Assembly (NCBI GenBank): GCA_014529385.2
Contig: CM043971.1
Span: 94,217,840-94,281,839, forward strand
Source: Adiantum capillus-veneris
Taxonomy: Eukaryota; Streptophyta; Polypodiopsida; Polypodiales; Pteridaceae
Direction of reading: 5' to 3'
Length of the DNA stretch: 64,000 bases
Made by a program: the position numbers and the translations under genes. The notes beneath the pieces are model-generated. The model did no database searches and was not told the origin of the DNA. It saw only the letters and a program-made list of their open reading frames with translations. This document shows positions 33,525 to 45,314 of the stretch, one piece after another. Every line of letters begins with the position of its first letter. Positions within the stretch are counted from its first letter, which is position 1.

Positions 33525-35034
33525 ATGGTGACTGCTGGACATTCCTTTCAACCTCAGCACATTTCGCAGACAGTTTTACCTCCTGGTGTTCATCAACTTC
33601 CTCACAATCTGGCTGGAATGCAAGTCACCAATGTGTGGCAGCACATTGACCCCTCTCAAAATGGAGTTCCTTTTGTCAACAATGAGGCAGGTCCCAATCA
33701 TAGTCATGCCCCTAGTGCTCATCAAGCTCAAATCAGACCTCAGAGCATAGGCGATGAAGCAGGCCCCTCCATTGTCCAAGCTCCTACTTTTCAGCAAGCA
33801 TCTTCTTCCACTGATCAATAGGACTGGCAACAAACTTCTGTCTCAGGTAATATCAGATGCCCCTCTCCTGTCCAATCCTTTTTTGGTGATTCTCCCGTCG
33901 AAGGAAATGCTAGACAAGTCACTGGGCTGGTTATAGAAATTTCTGAGCTACAAAATTGGTACAATCATCTGCAAGAAAGAGTTGTCATAGGGATTTGTCA
34001 TGGCATAAAGCCCCCTGCTAAAGTTCTGAAGCAGTGGATGCATCAACATTGGGGACCTCGTAATATCAGACCCTTGAAAGTGCAATATCTCCCCAATAAC
34101 TATTTTTTGTTTTTTTTGACAAAGCTAGTGATGCCCTTCAGGTCATCACTCAAGGTCAATGGCTGATTAAAAACACCCCCCTATGTGTGTTCAAATGGTT
34201 TGAAGGCGTCAATCCTAGAAATAGCAAACCCTCAAAATTTCTAGTCTGGGTAGACTTTCCTGATCTTCCAGTGGAGTTTTACCCTTGGCTTGGGAGATTA
34301 GGCGCCAACTTAGGGGATGTTCTAGGTCAAAAAGTTAGGGGGGGGATTAATCCAAAATGGGACCCCAAGCTTCTTATAGAGCTTGACATTAAACATGACC
34401 TCATTTATGAGATCCCTAGTTGTGATTCCACAAGAAGATTGCTACATAGCCAAAGTGTACTCTACAGGAATCTTCCTAATGCCTATTTTCATTGCATGAA
34501 GCAGGGGCACTTGATTAAGAACTGCTCTAATCTAGCTCCTAAAGAACCCGAGAAAGAAGCTCCAAGTGATTCTGACAAACACTTCCAGCAAGTTCAGAGA
34601 AAGAATGCTACCAGAGGTGCCAAGAAGAACAAGCAAGTTGTTGTCAAAAAGAAAAATCAGTTTTCTTATCTTCAGAGAGTTTATGATCCTTTCAGCTTGG
34701 ATATTGATGAGGTGACATGGCGAGAGGTTCAGCTTCACAAGAATCCTCCTCTGATAGTGAAGGAGATACCGTACCCAATTCACAAGCCCTTATTCAACTA
34801 GAAATGGATACCCATGACCCCTTTGTCAAAGAGCTGGAAGTTGAAGATCAGAAACATATTCTAAAAATGGAAAACTCTCCTTCCCTTTCTGAAGATACAA
34901 CAATGATAGTAGCTGAAGAGGAATCTCTTCCATCTCATCATAGTGTCAAAGCCAAAAGGAAGAAAGAAAAAATCCTTGACCCCACAAGACTCTCCGTCTC
35001 TATGGCTAAACCCTCCAAAAGCAGTAAAAAATGA
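33525..35034 (+). pseudogene. LINE ORF1: DUF4283-like protein with zinc knuckle
   Basis: ATG at 33525 (MVTAGHSFQP). A TAG at 33819-33821, then continued homology in the same frame: ISELQNWYNHLQERVVIGIC and WMHQHWGP, the DUF4283 RNA-binding module of plant L1 ORF1 proteins. A frame change near 34110 leads to LIKNTPLC-type sequence and VWVDFPDLPVEFYPWLGRLG. The zinc knuckle reads YFHCMKQGHLIKNC, its first Cys replaced by Tyr. The tail changes frame near 34720 to a Ser/Glu/Lys-rich end that stops at TGA 35032-35034, overlapping the ORF2 ATG. It would bind LINE RNA in the RNP. Broken. Confidence 0.75.
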
Positions 35035-35407
35035 GATGTCCTAAAATCAAAGGCTTCTCTTTGAATTGTAAAGGGCTTGCAGACCCTTTAAGATCTCAGG
35101 TTATTAAGGAACTAGCTTGTGGAAACTAACCTAAAGCCTGATTTGATTTGTTTACAAGAACTCAAGCCCTCAGGTCAAACCTTGATGACTAACCTTAACA
35201 GATTGGGTGTTGGCTTCACTTGGTTTGTTACTGATCATCAACATGGCAAAGGAGGTGCTGCCCTGGCAATTGCAGAAAAATACAAGAACCTTGTTGGAAC
35301 CGTTCATAAAGGTTTAAATGGAAACTAGGTTGCTCTCTCTCTAAATGCACCTTTAAACTACACTATTGTTTCCATTTATGCTGCTAACTCAATTTTTGAA
35401 AGGACTG

Positions 35408-35411
35408 CTAT
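35408..35411. repeat. CTAT target duplication, left
   Basis: CTAT before TGATAGCC; repeated at 39685-39688. Removing the insert plus one CTAT restores the LINE endonuclease frame (ERTAIWEEIS). Confidence 0.8.
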
Positions 35412-36615
35412 TGATAGCCATTTTTCGGCTTTCCATAATTGCCATAGTGAGTTAACCCATCCTACCAAAATCATCCAAACACTGTGGCTATCCCTACCAT
35501 TTCACTGTATATAGGTGTGTGTGTTAGGGGACTTTTCCCATATCTTCTTAAAAATCCTTAATTAGCTAGTCATTGGGCTAGTTGAGCCAAGAAAATAAAT
35601 AAAATAAAAAATATTATGGCCCATTTGTGAAAAAATATTTCATTGTATATAGGGCCTAAATAAAAGGATTTTTCATAATTATTTTGGTATTTATTTAAAT
35701 ATTTCTACCTATGGTGTGTTATTTATGCTATGTACATTGACTCACCATTAACATATTTTTTTCTTACCCTTTTGCATACTCTTTATTCCATATAAAAATA
35801 ATTTCATGCAAGCTTCTCTTATTTTTTGTGTAACTCCATCCTAACAAAAATCCAAAGAAACTAGTTTTATTTATGTGTATATTTTTTCACTATTGTGATT
35901 TTTCCTTCCTACATCTATTCTCTTTTACTCTCATAAATTAGAACACCAAGAATATTCATCTTTTTATGGTAGACTTATAATGAAGAGATTTATTTTGACC
36001 CCTTTATATTTTTTCCACCTATATTATTTATATTTGACATGTACATATTTTTTAGACCCCTCAATATTTGATTTTCTTAGTTGTACTATTCACTTATATC
36101 ATGATCTCAACAATATCTTCAATTATAGACCTAACAAATAAGTTCAAGGGTATGTGGCATGCATGCATGCACCGTGGGGAGCTCACTCTTGGAGGTATTC
36201 AAAAGAATCATCCAAAGAAGGACCTCACAAGGACCTTGTGCAGTGGAAAAAACAGTCAGTTTTGCTGAATTTTTAAAGATCACATGCTCCCCGAATTTGA
36301 AAAGGTGATACAAACAAAAGTTGTAGCTCGTGAGCTGAACTTTCACCTCAAATTGTTTCATATTTGTTTGAGCTACGAGCAGTGAGCTATGATTTTATTG
36401 GTGGACCCCAGTTTGCCCATGCTATGCAGCCACACTCCCTCTTCCACTTTATCATTTTCCTCTTTCACACACACTCCTCCCTCTCCTTCCCACTCCCAAA
36501 CCTGCAACTCCCATGTCCTAATTCACCCTCTTCACCATTGCCACATCTCTCACACCTCCATAGCCTTCATCCTCCATTTCTACACTCTTCTTGTTGCCCG
36601 CCCCGGACCGCCTCA
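35412..36615 (+). mobile_element. 5' LTR with R1 repeat, copy 2
   Basis: 35412-36585 matches the minus-strand repeat at 20484-19294. The last 30 bases (ACTCTTCTTGTTGCC ... CGCCTCA) instead match the end of the element at 39655-39684. The two ends of this element otherwise look different, which is unusual for LTRs. Confidence 0.6.
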
Positions 36616-36618
36616 AAT

Positions 36619-36636
36619 TGGTGCCCCCATTGAGGA
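36619..36636 (+). other. Primer-binding-site candidate TGGTGCCCCCATTGAGGA
   Basis: Four bases after the LTR end CGCCTCA (AAT then TGG). Differs from the TRG3 site by two transitions. The cognate tRNA is not recognised. Confidence 0.5.
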
Positions 36637-37227
36637 CGGCTTGTGTATTTTTGTGAAGGCTCAACCTTTAGCATAATCAAGTAGCTTGTATGAATCACGA
36701 GAACTTGTATGATCCCTTCATTCCCATTGCAAGGCAAAAGGTACACATAATTGTTAGTACTAAGTTGCAATTTCAACGTGTAATTCATAGAATTTTAGGT
36801 CCTCTTAGGTTGGCAGAGATAAACGCATCAGTAAATACTTTTATTTTGCCTCTCATTAGGTACGACCTTAGTTTGAACGTCTATATTTTTGTTTTGTTTT
36901 AAGCATAATTTCATGCATAGACAATGGATAATGGCCCAAGAATAGAGGTTTTCCCCTTTCATTTCACTCCACACATTAGAATAAACATTGCAATTAGTAG
37001 AAAAATCCATTTTCAACAACGTATGGTGTTCATGTTTGGTGCCTAAAGAGTAGGAGAAATTGTCGCATCACCAAACCCTGTCATCCTGCCTATTATTGAT
37101 TATCATAGGTCATTCGATGTGAATATTTTTATTTTGTTGTAGAATAGATTGCAATTTAGAAAACATTATTGTGTAAATTTTTTCAGAAAGAAAAACAAAA
37201 ACGTGTTGTCACTTTGAAATCGATTCA
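36637..37227 (+). other. Leader of the LINE-inserted element
   Basis: Contains a short frame (36690-36902) and two stretches (about 36830-36900 and 37075-37150) encoding similar ILP-x-x-x-Y-x-x-S-x-[ND]-V-x-IF patterns, also seen upstream of the gag at 21.4 kb. Meaning unclear. Confidence 0.4.
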
Positions 37228-38092
37228 ATGGAGGCTCAACGCCAAATGTCTGGATATCCTCTTTTCTTTGGAGAGCCCGGAGAGGATGCAGAATTATTTT
37301 TAGCAAATTTCAAGATGTCTTGTCGTATCAAGAGGAACTGATCAAGAACGTGTAGAGATGTTTGAGGTGGTCCTTAGGAAAGATGCTAGCACTTGGTTTG
37401 ACTCTTTGCCTTAGGAAGTTAAAGGGAATTACACAGAAGTTGTGAATCATTTCAAGAGATATTTCTTTGATCCCCAAAACACTCAAAAGCTATGGCAAGA
37501 CATTGTTTCTCATAAGCAAAAAGACTTAGATGACTACTACTTGTACAAGCAAGAGTTTCTACGTCTTTGGGCTGTATGGGTGAGAAATGTTGCTAACCCT
37601 GGTGATGGTGCAGAGTTCCTAAAGAAGGAGAGGTTCATAGCCGGACTCTTTCTTGACCTTAAGATAAAAGTTGAGGCCAGTGCACCTGCTACCTTTGAAG
37701 CAGCTGGAACTAGGGCTGCTGAGAAATATAGGAAACTCAAGTGCTTAAGGGGGGAGGTTCCAATAGAATGTCTTAGACCCAAAAGTAAGTCACAAGCATC
37801 GACATCTAGGGAGCTTCCTGAGGTAACGGCGGAAGTGATTGAGAAGTTAAATGAATCTTTAAGCAGCCTATCAATTCACTGTGCACAAGCTGTAGGTCCA
37901 AAAGGACAAGCAAAGAAGTCTGAAGAGCGAGATCCACGACCTAGGAGAGTCTTACAATGTTGGAATTGCGGAGAGTCTGGACATGGGATGTATGATTGTC
38001 CTTGGCCCCGTGGGGAGCCAGGGAGACCTAACTTGAATTACCTAGTGATGAATGCAGGAGAAGGAACTAGTCAACAAACACGGCTTCTATAA
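37228..38092 (+). pseudogene. Gypsy Gag with zinc knuckle
   Basis: ATG at 37228 (MEAQRQMSGYPLFFGEPGED), a frame change and stop near 37340, then an open frame to 38092. Gag core: FKRYFFDPQNTQKLWQDIV, YKQEFLRLWAVWVRNV and KERFIAGLFLDLKIKVEA. Complete zinc knuckle CWNCGESGHGMYDC at about 37960-38000. Related to the Gag at 21566-22650, whose knuckle is damaged at the last Cys. Confidence 0.82.
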
Positions 38093-38099
38093 AGGCCAA

Positions 38100-38880
38100 A
38101 TGGAGCAAGACCACCTCCACAAGGAGTGGAAGGAGTTCCACCTTTGCCAGACCCAAATGTGCATGTAGTAGAGGTGAAAAACTCAAATGAGGTTGACATG
38201 GAAGCAAATGGCATTAAGCGTGGCTGAGGAAAAGGTAAAGAGAAAGAAGGTGTCACATCATAAAGTGACCATCGACGAGGCAAGAAGGCAAAGGAGACCA
38301 AGGAAGCTAAGAGGACTCGACGTCGTATCAATCTCCAAGACTTCCCTCTTGGACATGGTATGGCTCCATACAACCTATTGGAAGACATGAGAGGTAAGGG
38401 TCGTGATATCTCATGGCCTCAGTTTCTTGCATTATGCCCACAAGTTAGGAGGGATTTAACAAAGGCAGTTAGCACTAGGAGAAAGGTAAAAGAGAGTGTG
38501 CCTGTTGTAAAAATTGCACATGCTGAAATGAATGAGGATATTACACTTGTGCTAGATTGTTACATCAAAGGAAGATTGGTTAGGAAAGGTCTAGTGGATG
38601 GGGGTGCACAAATTTGCATCATGACAGAGGGACTCATGCAAAAACTAGGCATGCACATCCATGAGACACCTGAAATTAAATTCAAGATGGCAAACAATAG
38701 CAAAGCTAGGTGTGTAGGCATTTGTAAAAATGTTTTTGTAGAGGCCTTTGGCATTAAGAAGGCAGTGGATTTTTATGTTATGTTTTTGTAAAGGCCTTTG
38801 GCATTAAGAAGGCAGTGGATTTTTATGGAAATGGTTATCCATTTATCCTAGGGAGAGCCATAAGCAAGAGCACTATGCTA
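38100..38880 (+). pseudogene. Gypsy protease (DGGA), no RT follows
   Basis: Degraded linker, then an open frame from 38360: DISWPQFLALCPQVRRDLTK, LVDGGAQICIMTEGLMQKLG (active-site form DGGA) and FKMANNSKARCVGI. A 50-bp tandem duplication (38731-38830) shifts the frame. After it the sequence reads GYPFILGRA and stops near 38882. Homologous to 22683-23504. The element goes straight to its 3' end, so RT and integrase were lost before insertion or are absent from this family. Confidence 0.8.
38731..38830. repeat. 50-bp tandem duplication in protease
   Basis: Two units, each starting TGTTTTTGTA, one G/A difference early in the unit. Breaks the reading frame. Confidence 0.9.
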
Positions 38881-38884
38881 TAGC

Positions 38885-39684
38885 TTGAGAAGCCAAGCTC
38901 AACCTCTCTAGAAGGAGCTCTTGAGTGGAAGCTCATTGTCGTATGCTTGTGCATGTGTTGTAATAGGGGTGATTAGCACGGGAACTCTATGCCATTGTAA
39001 GAGAGAGAGAGCGATCATTCAATTGAGAGTGAAAAATCCATCATTCCTCCTACTAGTGTAAGCCCAACATTTGATGAATCAAGGAGGGTGGATTTGGACT
39101 AAGCTTGGATACTTTGTCTCTCTTCCAACGTGAAGTAATGGACAACATTGATGTGTAAGTGTCTTGGTGATATTTTTAGTTCTTGATAGCTTGTGTTTGG
39201 GTGTTGTCATCAATTTAGCGATAGATCCCACATATTGTAAGAGGGCGACAAGGTGGAGAGGACTCCCCTGGCCTTAAGACAGTGATTGGGGTGGCTTTTC
39301 TTGTGATGTGTCATGGTGAAATTTACTCAAGCTATGTTGAACAAATACTAATCTCACTTTGATCGGTCATGACAGATTTGTAAGAAGGTATTAATGCAAC
39401 AAGCACCCCCTCCCTCTTCTCTCTCTTTCTTACATATATAATTGTGTTTGCTTGATCATTGCCGATACATTTCAAAGCAGCCCGAGCACTATCTCTCTCT
39501 CTCTCTCTCTACACGTCCTAGTTCGCATCCAAAACTAGGTGGTGCCCCAAATTTGTGTAGGGTTAGGTTGCGGGTTTGTGTGTGTGTTTGTTGTTTTTTC
39601 CATCCCCAACCCAATTGAGCAGCACGGGAGCCTACAAGGGTGCTTAGAGGCCACTCTTCTTGTTGCCGGCCCCGGACCGCCTCA
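38885..39684 (+). mobile_element. 3' end of the LINE-inserted element, LTR-like
   Basis: 0.8 kb without genes. It contains a (TC)n tract (about 39490-39510), AACTAGGTGGTGCCCC near 39534 and the terminal 30 bases shared with the 5' LTR. Its internal part does not resemble 35412-36585. Confidence 0.45.
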
Positions 39685-42600
39685 CTATATGGGAAGAAAT
39701 CTCCAACCTTCCCAACCCTTGTCTTTTAGCAGGAGATTTCAACATGGTGGAGTCTATTGATGAGAGGTGGAACAGACTAAAACATTGTATACAGGGTCAA
39801 GAGAAGTTGAAATGGGAGTCTATGCTCAACAGACTTCAACTTGTGGACATCTCTGGTGATACTGGTTTTACATGGACTAACAAACAGGAAGGACCTTGTT
39901 TCAGAGCAGCTAGACTAGATAGACTGTACATGAATGCCAGTCTCCTACAGGACCATTGGTAGGTGAGTTGTGAAAAAGATGCCTCTATCCTTCTCTGAGA
40001 TCACTCTCTTGTCATTTTTGACCTTCATAAAGAAGAATGCATGTTTAGGGCTGGTTGGCCTCATTTGGATCAGCAGCCTTTGCTGGCTCTAATATACATT
40101 CAGGAAAAGATTAAAGTTATCTTTTTGAAGTGCTTTCAACAAAATAAATCTGCCTTTAAATCTTGGGATCAGGCTATTAAGGAGACTCAATCTCTCATGA
40201 CATCTTACAAAAAGAAGGTCAGAGAGGTTAGGGCCCACAGAAGGATGATGATTAAGAATTAAATAGCAGATCTTGAGGGATCTGACCAGACCAACAGTCC
40301 TCCCTTCCCCCCCCCCCTGTTAGAGATTAAACTAAGGCTGAGACAAGAGGAGCTCCTAGCTGCTAAGGACTCTCTTCTTTGGACCATAGATTATTGGGTT
40401 GGTAAAATAGACCAATCGAATGATCAGATGTATGCCCTCTACTCAAGGATAAAATTGGTTTTATGGCTACTTCTCATCAGGATAATCTCACTGTGGATAA
40501 GGAATACTGTCAAAACATTTTCTCTTCTCCCCCTCGAAGAGGGGCAGGTCACACTTCAGCAAGAGCCAAGATTGCTATGGCAAGGAAAAAAATGGTCACA
40601 CCTGATCTTGCTAGATTGATGGACCTGCCTCTTACAGAAGGGGAGTTGAAGGAATCTATTGAATCTCTTAAGAAAGGGAAATACCCTAGGATGGATGACA
40701 TTCCTAACAAATTTTTCCATGTCTTCAAGGACTTCATCACTCCTTTTCTCATGCTGATCTGGCAGGAAGCTTCAAGACTAGGAGCTCTTCCCACCTCAGC
40801 CAACACTAGTGTCATTAGGCTGATACACAAGAGGGAGGCTAAAGAGGACCTAGGTAGTTGGAGACCCATTTCTTGTCTGACTTTTATCTATAAGGTCTTT
40901 TCCTTGGCCTTAACTAGAAGAATCAGTCCCATTATGCACAAGATCATCTTACCTGAACAAAAGGGCTTCATCAAAGGGAGGTTCATATTAGATGCTATCA
41001 TCACATTGTGGGAAGCTATGGACTATGCTCAAGAATCTGGTCAAGACTTTGTCTTCTTCAAGATAGATTTTGACAAAGCCTATGCTAGGATGTAATGGGA
41101 CTTTATTTTCTAGTCTCTACATGATATTGGATTTGGGAAATCTTTCATCAAATTTGTTATTGTCCTTTTTGGAAATGCCTATGCTAGATTGTCAATTAAT
41201 GGTGAATTGACTGGCTCTTTTGCTTTGACTAAATCCATAAGGCAGGGATGCCCCATTGCCCCTCTTCTCTATGCAATCTGTTCAGACGCTTTAGGCTGGT
41301 TGGTACAAGACTCTCTTTGCAAAGGGAAGTTGAAAGGCCTCAGTATTCCAGGAGCTCAGAAAGATCTCTGTGCAACACTTTGCAGATGACACTAACTCAT
41401 TGATTACTAATAAAGAGCAATATATTAGAGAGTATTGGAATTTTTTGGACACCTTCTGTACTGCCAGTGGCTCCCAAATAAATTATGCTAAAACATGCTT
41501 TAAAAGTTCAAGAAGTACTGTCTCTCAGTTTATAACTGATGCAGGTTGCAAGCCCATTCAAGATGGTCAGATCCTCGGACTTCTAGGTATACCTATGGGG
41601 TTTAAGGTCACATTTTCTCAGAGGTGGGACTGGGTGTTGTCGAAGTTCAGAAACAAATTCTACAAATGGAACTCCTATTAGAAATCTATATCCTCAAGAG
41701 CCTTTGTGTTGAACCACTACATTCTACCCTCTCTAATCTATTTTTTGTCGTGTTGGTCACCATCCAAATATCAGCTTAACAAAGTCTTTTCCATGGCAAG
41801 CAGCTTCCTGTGGGGGGGAGACTTGGATCATCCAGCCATACCAAAGGTATCATGGGACACTTGCTGTACACCCAAGGAGGAAGGCGGCCTTGGAATTCTG
41901 AACCGCACATACTTGTCTACCAGAATGGCAGGAAAATGGATCCTCAGGTCCATAGATTGCGAGGATTACTGGGCATTGCTGGTTAAGAGGAAAGTGTCCT
42001 CTTTTTCTGTCCTGGTGTACAAAGCCTGGTCCAACCTATCTCTTAAAGAAATCATTGTCTCCTCCATGAAATTCAAACCCTCAAGAACCAAACTCATCGG
42101 CAAACTGTGGGAAGCTTGGAACCATATCAAAGTTGGATGGAGACCACCAAAGTATATAAGTTCTAGTCACTCTTTTTTTCAGGAAGATCCACCTTGGTTT
42201 GGCTTTTTTGCAGTAAAATCTAAATTTCTTCTCTCAAGAAGAGCTCATAAGCTATTCAAAAAAGGCATGAAGGCTTGGAGGGACATTATGTACAAAAATA
42301 ATCAGATGCTCCAGGATGAGTTTGGGATTACATTAGGTGAAGCTGATTGGTGCCTAGTAAGGTTGCAGGAAGTCCAAGCTACCTTTTCTACTCCTGATAG
42401 AGGAACTAGCAAGGGAAAACTTGCAACAGTTGCACATCTTATGTTCAATCACTTCAATCAAGCAGGTTGTCTCGATGAGAGGTTGAAGAGGAAACTCAAC
42501 AAGCAATGGAACCTCCAATGGAGCTCCAAACAGTGGGCCTACAAATTCAAATGTACATGGGCTTATGCTGGAAAGCATAACACTCTTCTTTGGATGCTTC

Positions 42601-43194
42601 TTCACCAAGGACTATGGACTAGAGCAAAAGCCCTTAGGATTGGCAAAGGAGATGGGAAGTGTCAAAGGTGCCTCACTGTAGTTGAGGACTGTAAACATCT
42701 CTTCTACAAATGCCCCTGTAATTCCTTTCTGATTAAAGAGCTCAGTGCATTGTGTATGAAGCTGGGAAAATGGAACCTTAGTCTTGAAGATGTGCTGCTT
42801 GGCAATTGTAAAGTTTTGGATATACTACTATGGAATGTCTAGAGGGGGTTCATCCTATGGCATGTATGGTCACAAAGAGTAGCTGTTAACCTACAAACTT
42901 CAACTCCTCCTCCTCTGTGTATTTTAAGGCATGACCTGTTGTCCTCTGCCTCCCAGTTATGTAAGTCTATCAATGAAGCCCCTGACCCTACTGTTAACAT
43001 CACTGCTATCTAGAAGGACAATATATGGCAGCAATGGAAAACCAAGGTCTCTAGGCTTTACTCCCCTATCAGGCTCAGCATGAGGGATCTCCTTTTGTAG
43101 AACCTTTTGGGGCTATCCCACCCCCTACCTGTGGGACCTTTGTACCTCCTTTTTTAATTTTCTACTAATCATTACCACTCTGTTAAAAAAAAAA

Positions 43195-43209
43195 AAACTT
43201 TTTCAAGCC
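43195..43209. repeat. LINE target-site duplication, right
   Basis: AAACTTTTTCAAGCC directly after the poly(A) (which shares its leading A residues). Confidence 0.85.
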
Positions 43210-44228
43210 TTCTTTTCCAAGTCCAACCACCCAAGTTTTTTTTTATAATCAATAACTTAAGATCTCTTTCATGCATGCTTCCCATGCAGTCGGTGCTCCG
43301 TGCACTGATTTTCGAGCCACAAAATGCTTCCAAGAGCCATTAACCCGGAATCCAAGCTCGCCAAACCACACCACATGTGGACTTTGCCGAGGCCGCAAAC
43401 CGAGAAAATTATCTGCGTGCACTCCATTGCTAAATGCTCCCATATTTACCGGGCCGTAATTCGACGCCCGAAGCTCAGAATCACAAGCCGTCAAAACTTG
43501 TTGACTCCACATGATTTCCTTCATCTGCTTGAACTTTTTTGAGGCCTAAAAAACTCTATATGGCATGATTCCCAATGCAGTCAACCGGGCCCATAACTGG
43601 CCCTCAGAAAAAATTCAACTGACCTTAACTTGCTATCCAGAGCTCCGATTCGCTATCCGCAAAGACAAGCATGCTCCAGAACTTGAGCACTACACATGTA
43701 TATATTGACACCAGCCTGGGACACCTGCCCCCAACTTCCCTGTCCGTCGGGGATCTGCTGCACACTCCAAATTTAAACTTTAGTGTCTTGCACACCGGGG
43801 CTCCATTTGACGAGCCGCTTAGATCGGCTTCTAAAACACACTGAACACTACATTTTAGGACACTGATTTGGCATTTCGGACACCTTGACCTACCATCCCA
43901 TCTGGACCATCCTTGAGCCTCCTTGGCCTAAAAAGTCGTATGGAGCATACATTTCCGCTATCCTTTGGCTGCTCAGGTCCTTGGTACCTGCCCTAGCCTT
44001 CAACACTACACTTGCTTGCTGCCTCTGCATGGTATAGAACAATTTCTAGCTCGGACCAACTTTGGCTGCACCAACGTTCTCCAAATCAATGTGCGTCAAT
44101 CAAGGGATTTTCCTTTTGCACTTGGCGCAAGGACAAGAGAGTTTGTTCTTGAGCCATCTATCACATTCAGGGACGTTCAGAGAGCCCCGATCATCCCAAT
44201 CATCCTGCACATGCATGAAAGAGAGACA
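43210..44228 (-). mobile_element. TRG3 LTR, distal part
   Basis: Continuation of the LTR split by the LINE. No gene is seen. A GAGAGACA at 44221-44228 would give a TGTCTCTC start on the minus strand, so that end is a guess. The whole LTR would be about 1.8 kb. Confidence 0.35.
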
Positions 44229-44382
44229 AGTTAATGGTTAATTTAATTTTTTTATTTATAAATCATATGTGCCCTATAAGCCAAAACATAGCTATATTTT
44301 CAATAGGAAAATAGAGAGAAATGACTAAAAATATATTTTAAAAAAGTGCAATGAGTACTTATTAGAGTAGAGGCTAAATTTC

Positions 44383-45294
44383 TGTTAGCAGCAAGCTAAC
44401 TTGGATCACATTTTTTAGAGCTTTCATTGTAAAAACATTTATTATTTTGATGAATCGAGAATATTGTAACTCCTATTTTCCAGATAAATATTGTAATTGA
44501 TGAGCCGGGGCTACAAGATTCCAAATTGTATCAACCTGTCTTTAGTTAGAGCTCTCAGATTATTAGTTTTGACCATCAAAAACCTTGGCTAAGGTATATA
44601 AGTCAATTTTGTAAAGTTTATTATTAAGTTTTGGATAATGAAATACATAGCGTGAGCTAACGGAGCTCACTTCTCTCCTTCTTGTGCTTCCTACTTCCTC
44701 CCTGGTTGTCACATTACAGTCGTGTCTGTTGCGTTGCAACCGCAGGTAAGAGCTCTACGCATTGACATAAGCATTTCATAGTATTTCGTAGCTTTTGGCG
44801 TCACCGACCCGCGGCCTAATCTCATCATAAGTAGGAATTAACACTTCAAAATCAAAACCTAAGTATAGGCGGGGTATTGGGGCATCATTGCTAAGCATTT
44901 AGATGCATTCTGAGTAAAAAAATGACTAGGTCAAAAATCCACTACTATTAATAATCGCGATTTTTGCACTTGATCTAAAGTGGGATTTGAGACCATAAGC
45001 ATGTGTGCTTAGGTCTTATAAACATGTCCTAGAAGTTTTGTTACATTTGGATCTCATTTGATGCTGCAACGGATGTGATTTGTTTGCCGATGAGCAATTG
45101 ACTTTTGGTGATTTCAGTCATTTGAGTGTAGCTTGAGATGAATGCGAGTTGTTTGTTGTTTTCCAAGATATTGACAACCTCTTGTAGCCTCTATGCACTA
45201 GTCGAGTCAACTTCGTCCCATGGATTGACAATTTATTCATGGTTCTCGCTATGTCTACAATAAGATAGGAGTAAGGTTAGACACTCGTCCCACA
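44383..45294 (+). mobile_element. TRG2 5' LTR
   Basis: The end TCGTCCCACA at 45294 is fixed by the PBS two bases later. The start at TGTTAGCAGC is a guess. TATA box GGTATATAAG at 44593-44602. No 3' LTR is in the window because the element's 3' end is replaced by copia sequence. Confidence 0.55.
44593..44602 (+). promoter_or_regulatory. TRG2 LTR TATA box
   Basis: GGTATATAAG, about 700 nt before the LTR end; AATAAA-like and polypyrimidine stretches lie downstream. Confidence 0.5.
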
Positions 45295-45296
45295 TT

Positions 45297-45314
45297 TGGC
45301 GCCACTACCGGGGA
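45297..45314 (+). other. TRG2 primer-binding site
   Basis: TGGCGCCACTACCGGGGA, two bases after the LTR end. Similar to the tRNA-Asp-type PBS of TRG1 (TGGCGCCGCTGCCGGGGA) with a few differences. Confidence 0.75.

Larger units (their letters stand above)
35412..39684 (+). mobile_element. Gag-protease LTR element inserted in the LINE
   Basis: A 4.3-kb insertion from TGATAGCC to CCGCCTCA between two CTAT copies. It has a 5' LTR-like region (35412-36615), a PBS-like site, a leader, gag and protease, and no RT. The protease region ends near 38880 and is followed by 0.8 kb of LTR-like DNA ending in the same 30 or so bases as the 5' LTR. Confidence 0.8.
35031..42842 (+). pseudogene. LINE ORF2: endonuclease, reverse transcriptase, zf-RVT
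   Basis: Begins at the ATG of ATGA (MRCPKIKGFSLNCKGLADPL). Endonuclease: LICLQELKPSG near 35145, then after the 4.3-kb insertion PCLLAGDFNMVE (about 39717) and FTWTN (about 39866). RT: WRPISCLTFIYKVFSLALTR, FIKGRFILDAI, DFDKAYARM (first catalytic Asp region, about 41068-41094), RQGCPIAPLLYAI and HFADDTN (catalytic ADD box, about 41375). The C-terminal zf-RVT-like region is LWMLLHQGLWTRAKALRIGK with CQRCLTVVEDCKHLFYKCP (about 42592-42720). Stops at 35128, 35326, 39961, 40262 and 41094 and frame changes make it inactive. Target-primed reverse transcription is the known role of the family. Confidence 0.87.
33496..43197 (+). mobile_element. Full-length L1-type LINE, interrupted
   Basis: Non-LTR retrotransposon running from CTAGTCCC to a poly(A) of about 13 nt at 43185-43197, flanked by a 15-bp target-site duplication. 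It carries ORF1 (33525-35034) and ORF2 (35031-42842, interrupted at 35412-39684). Inserted in the TRG3 LTR. Confidence 0.88.
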
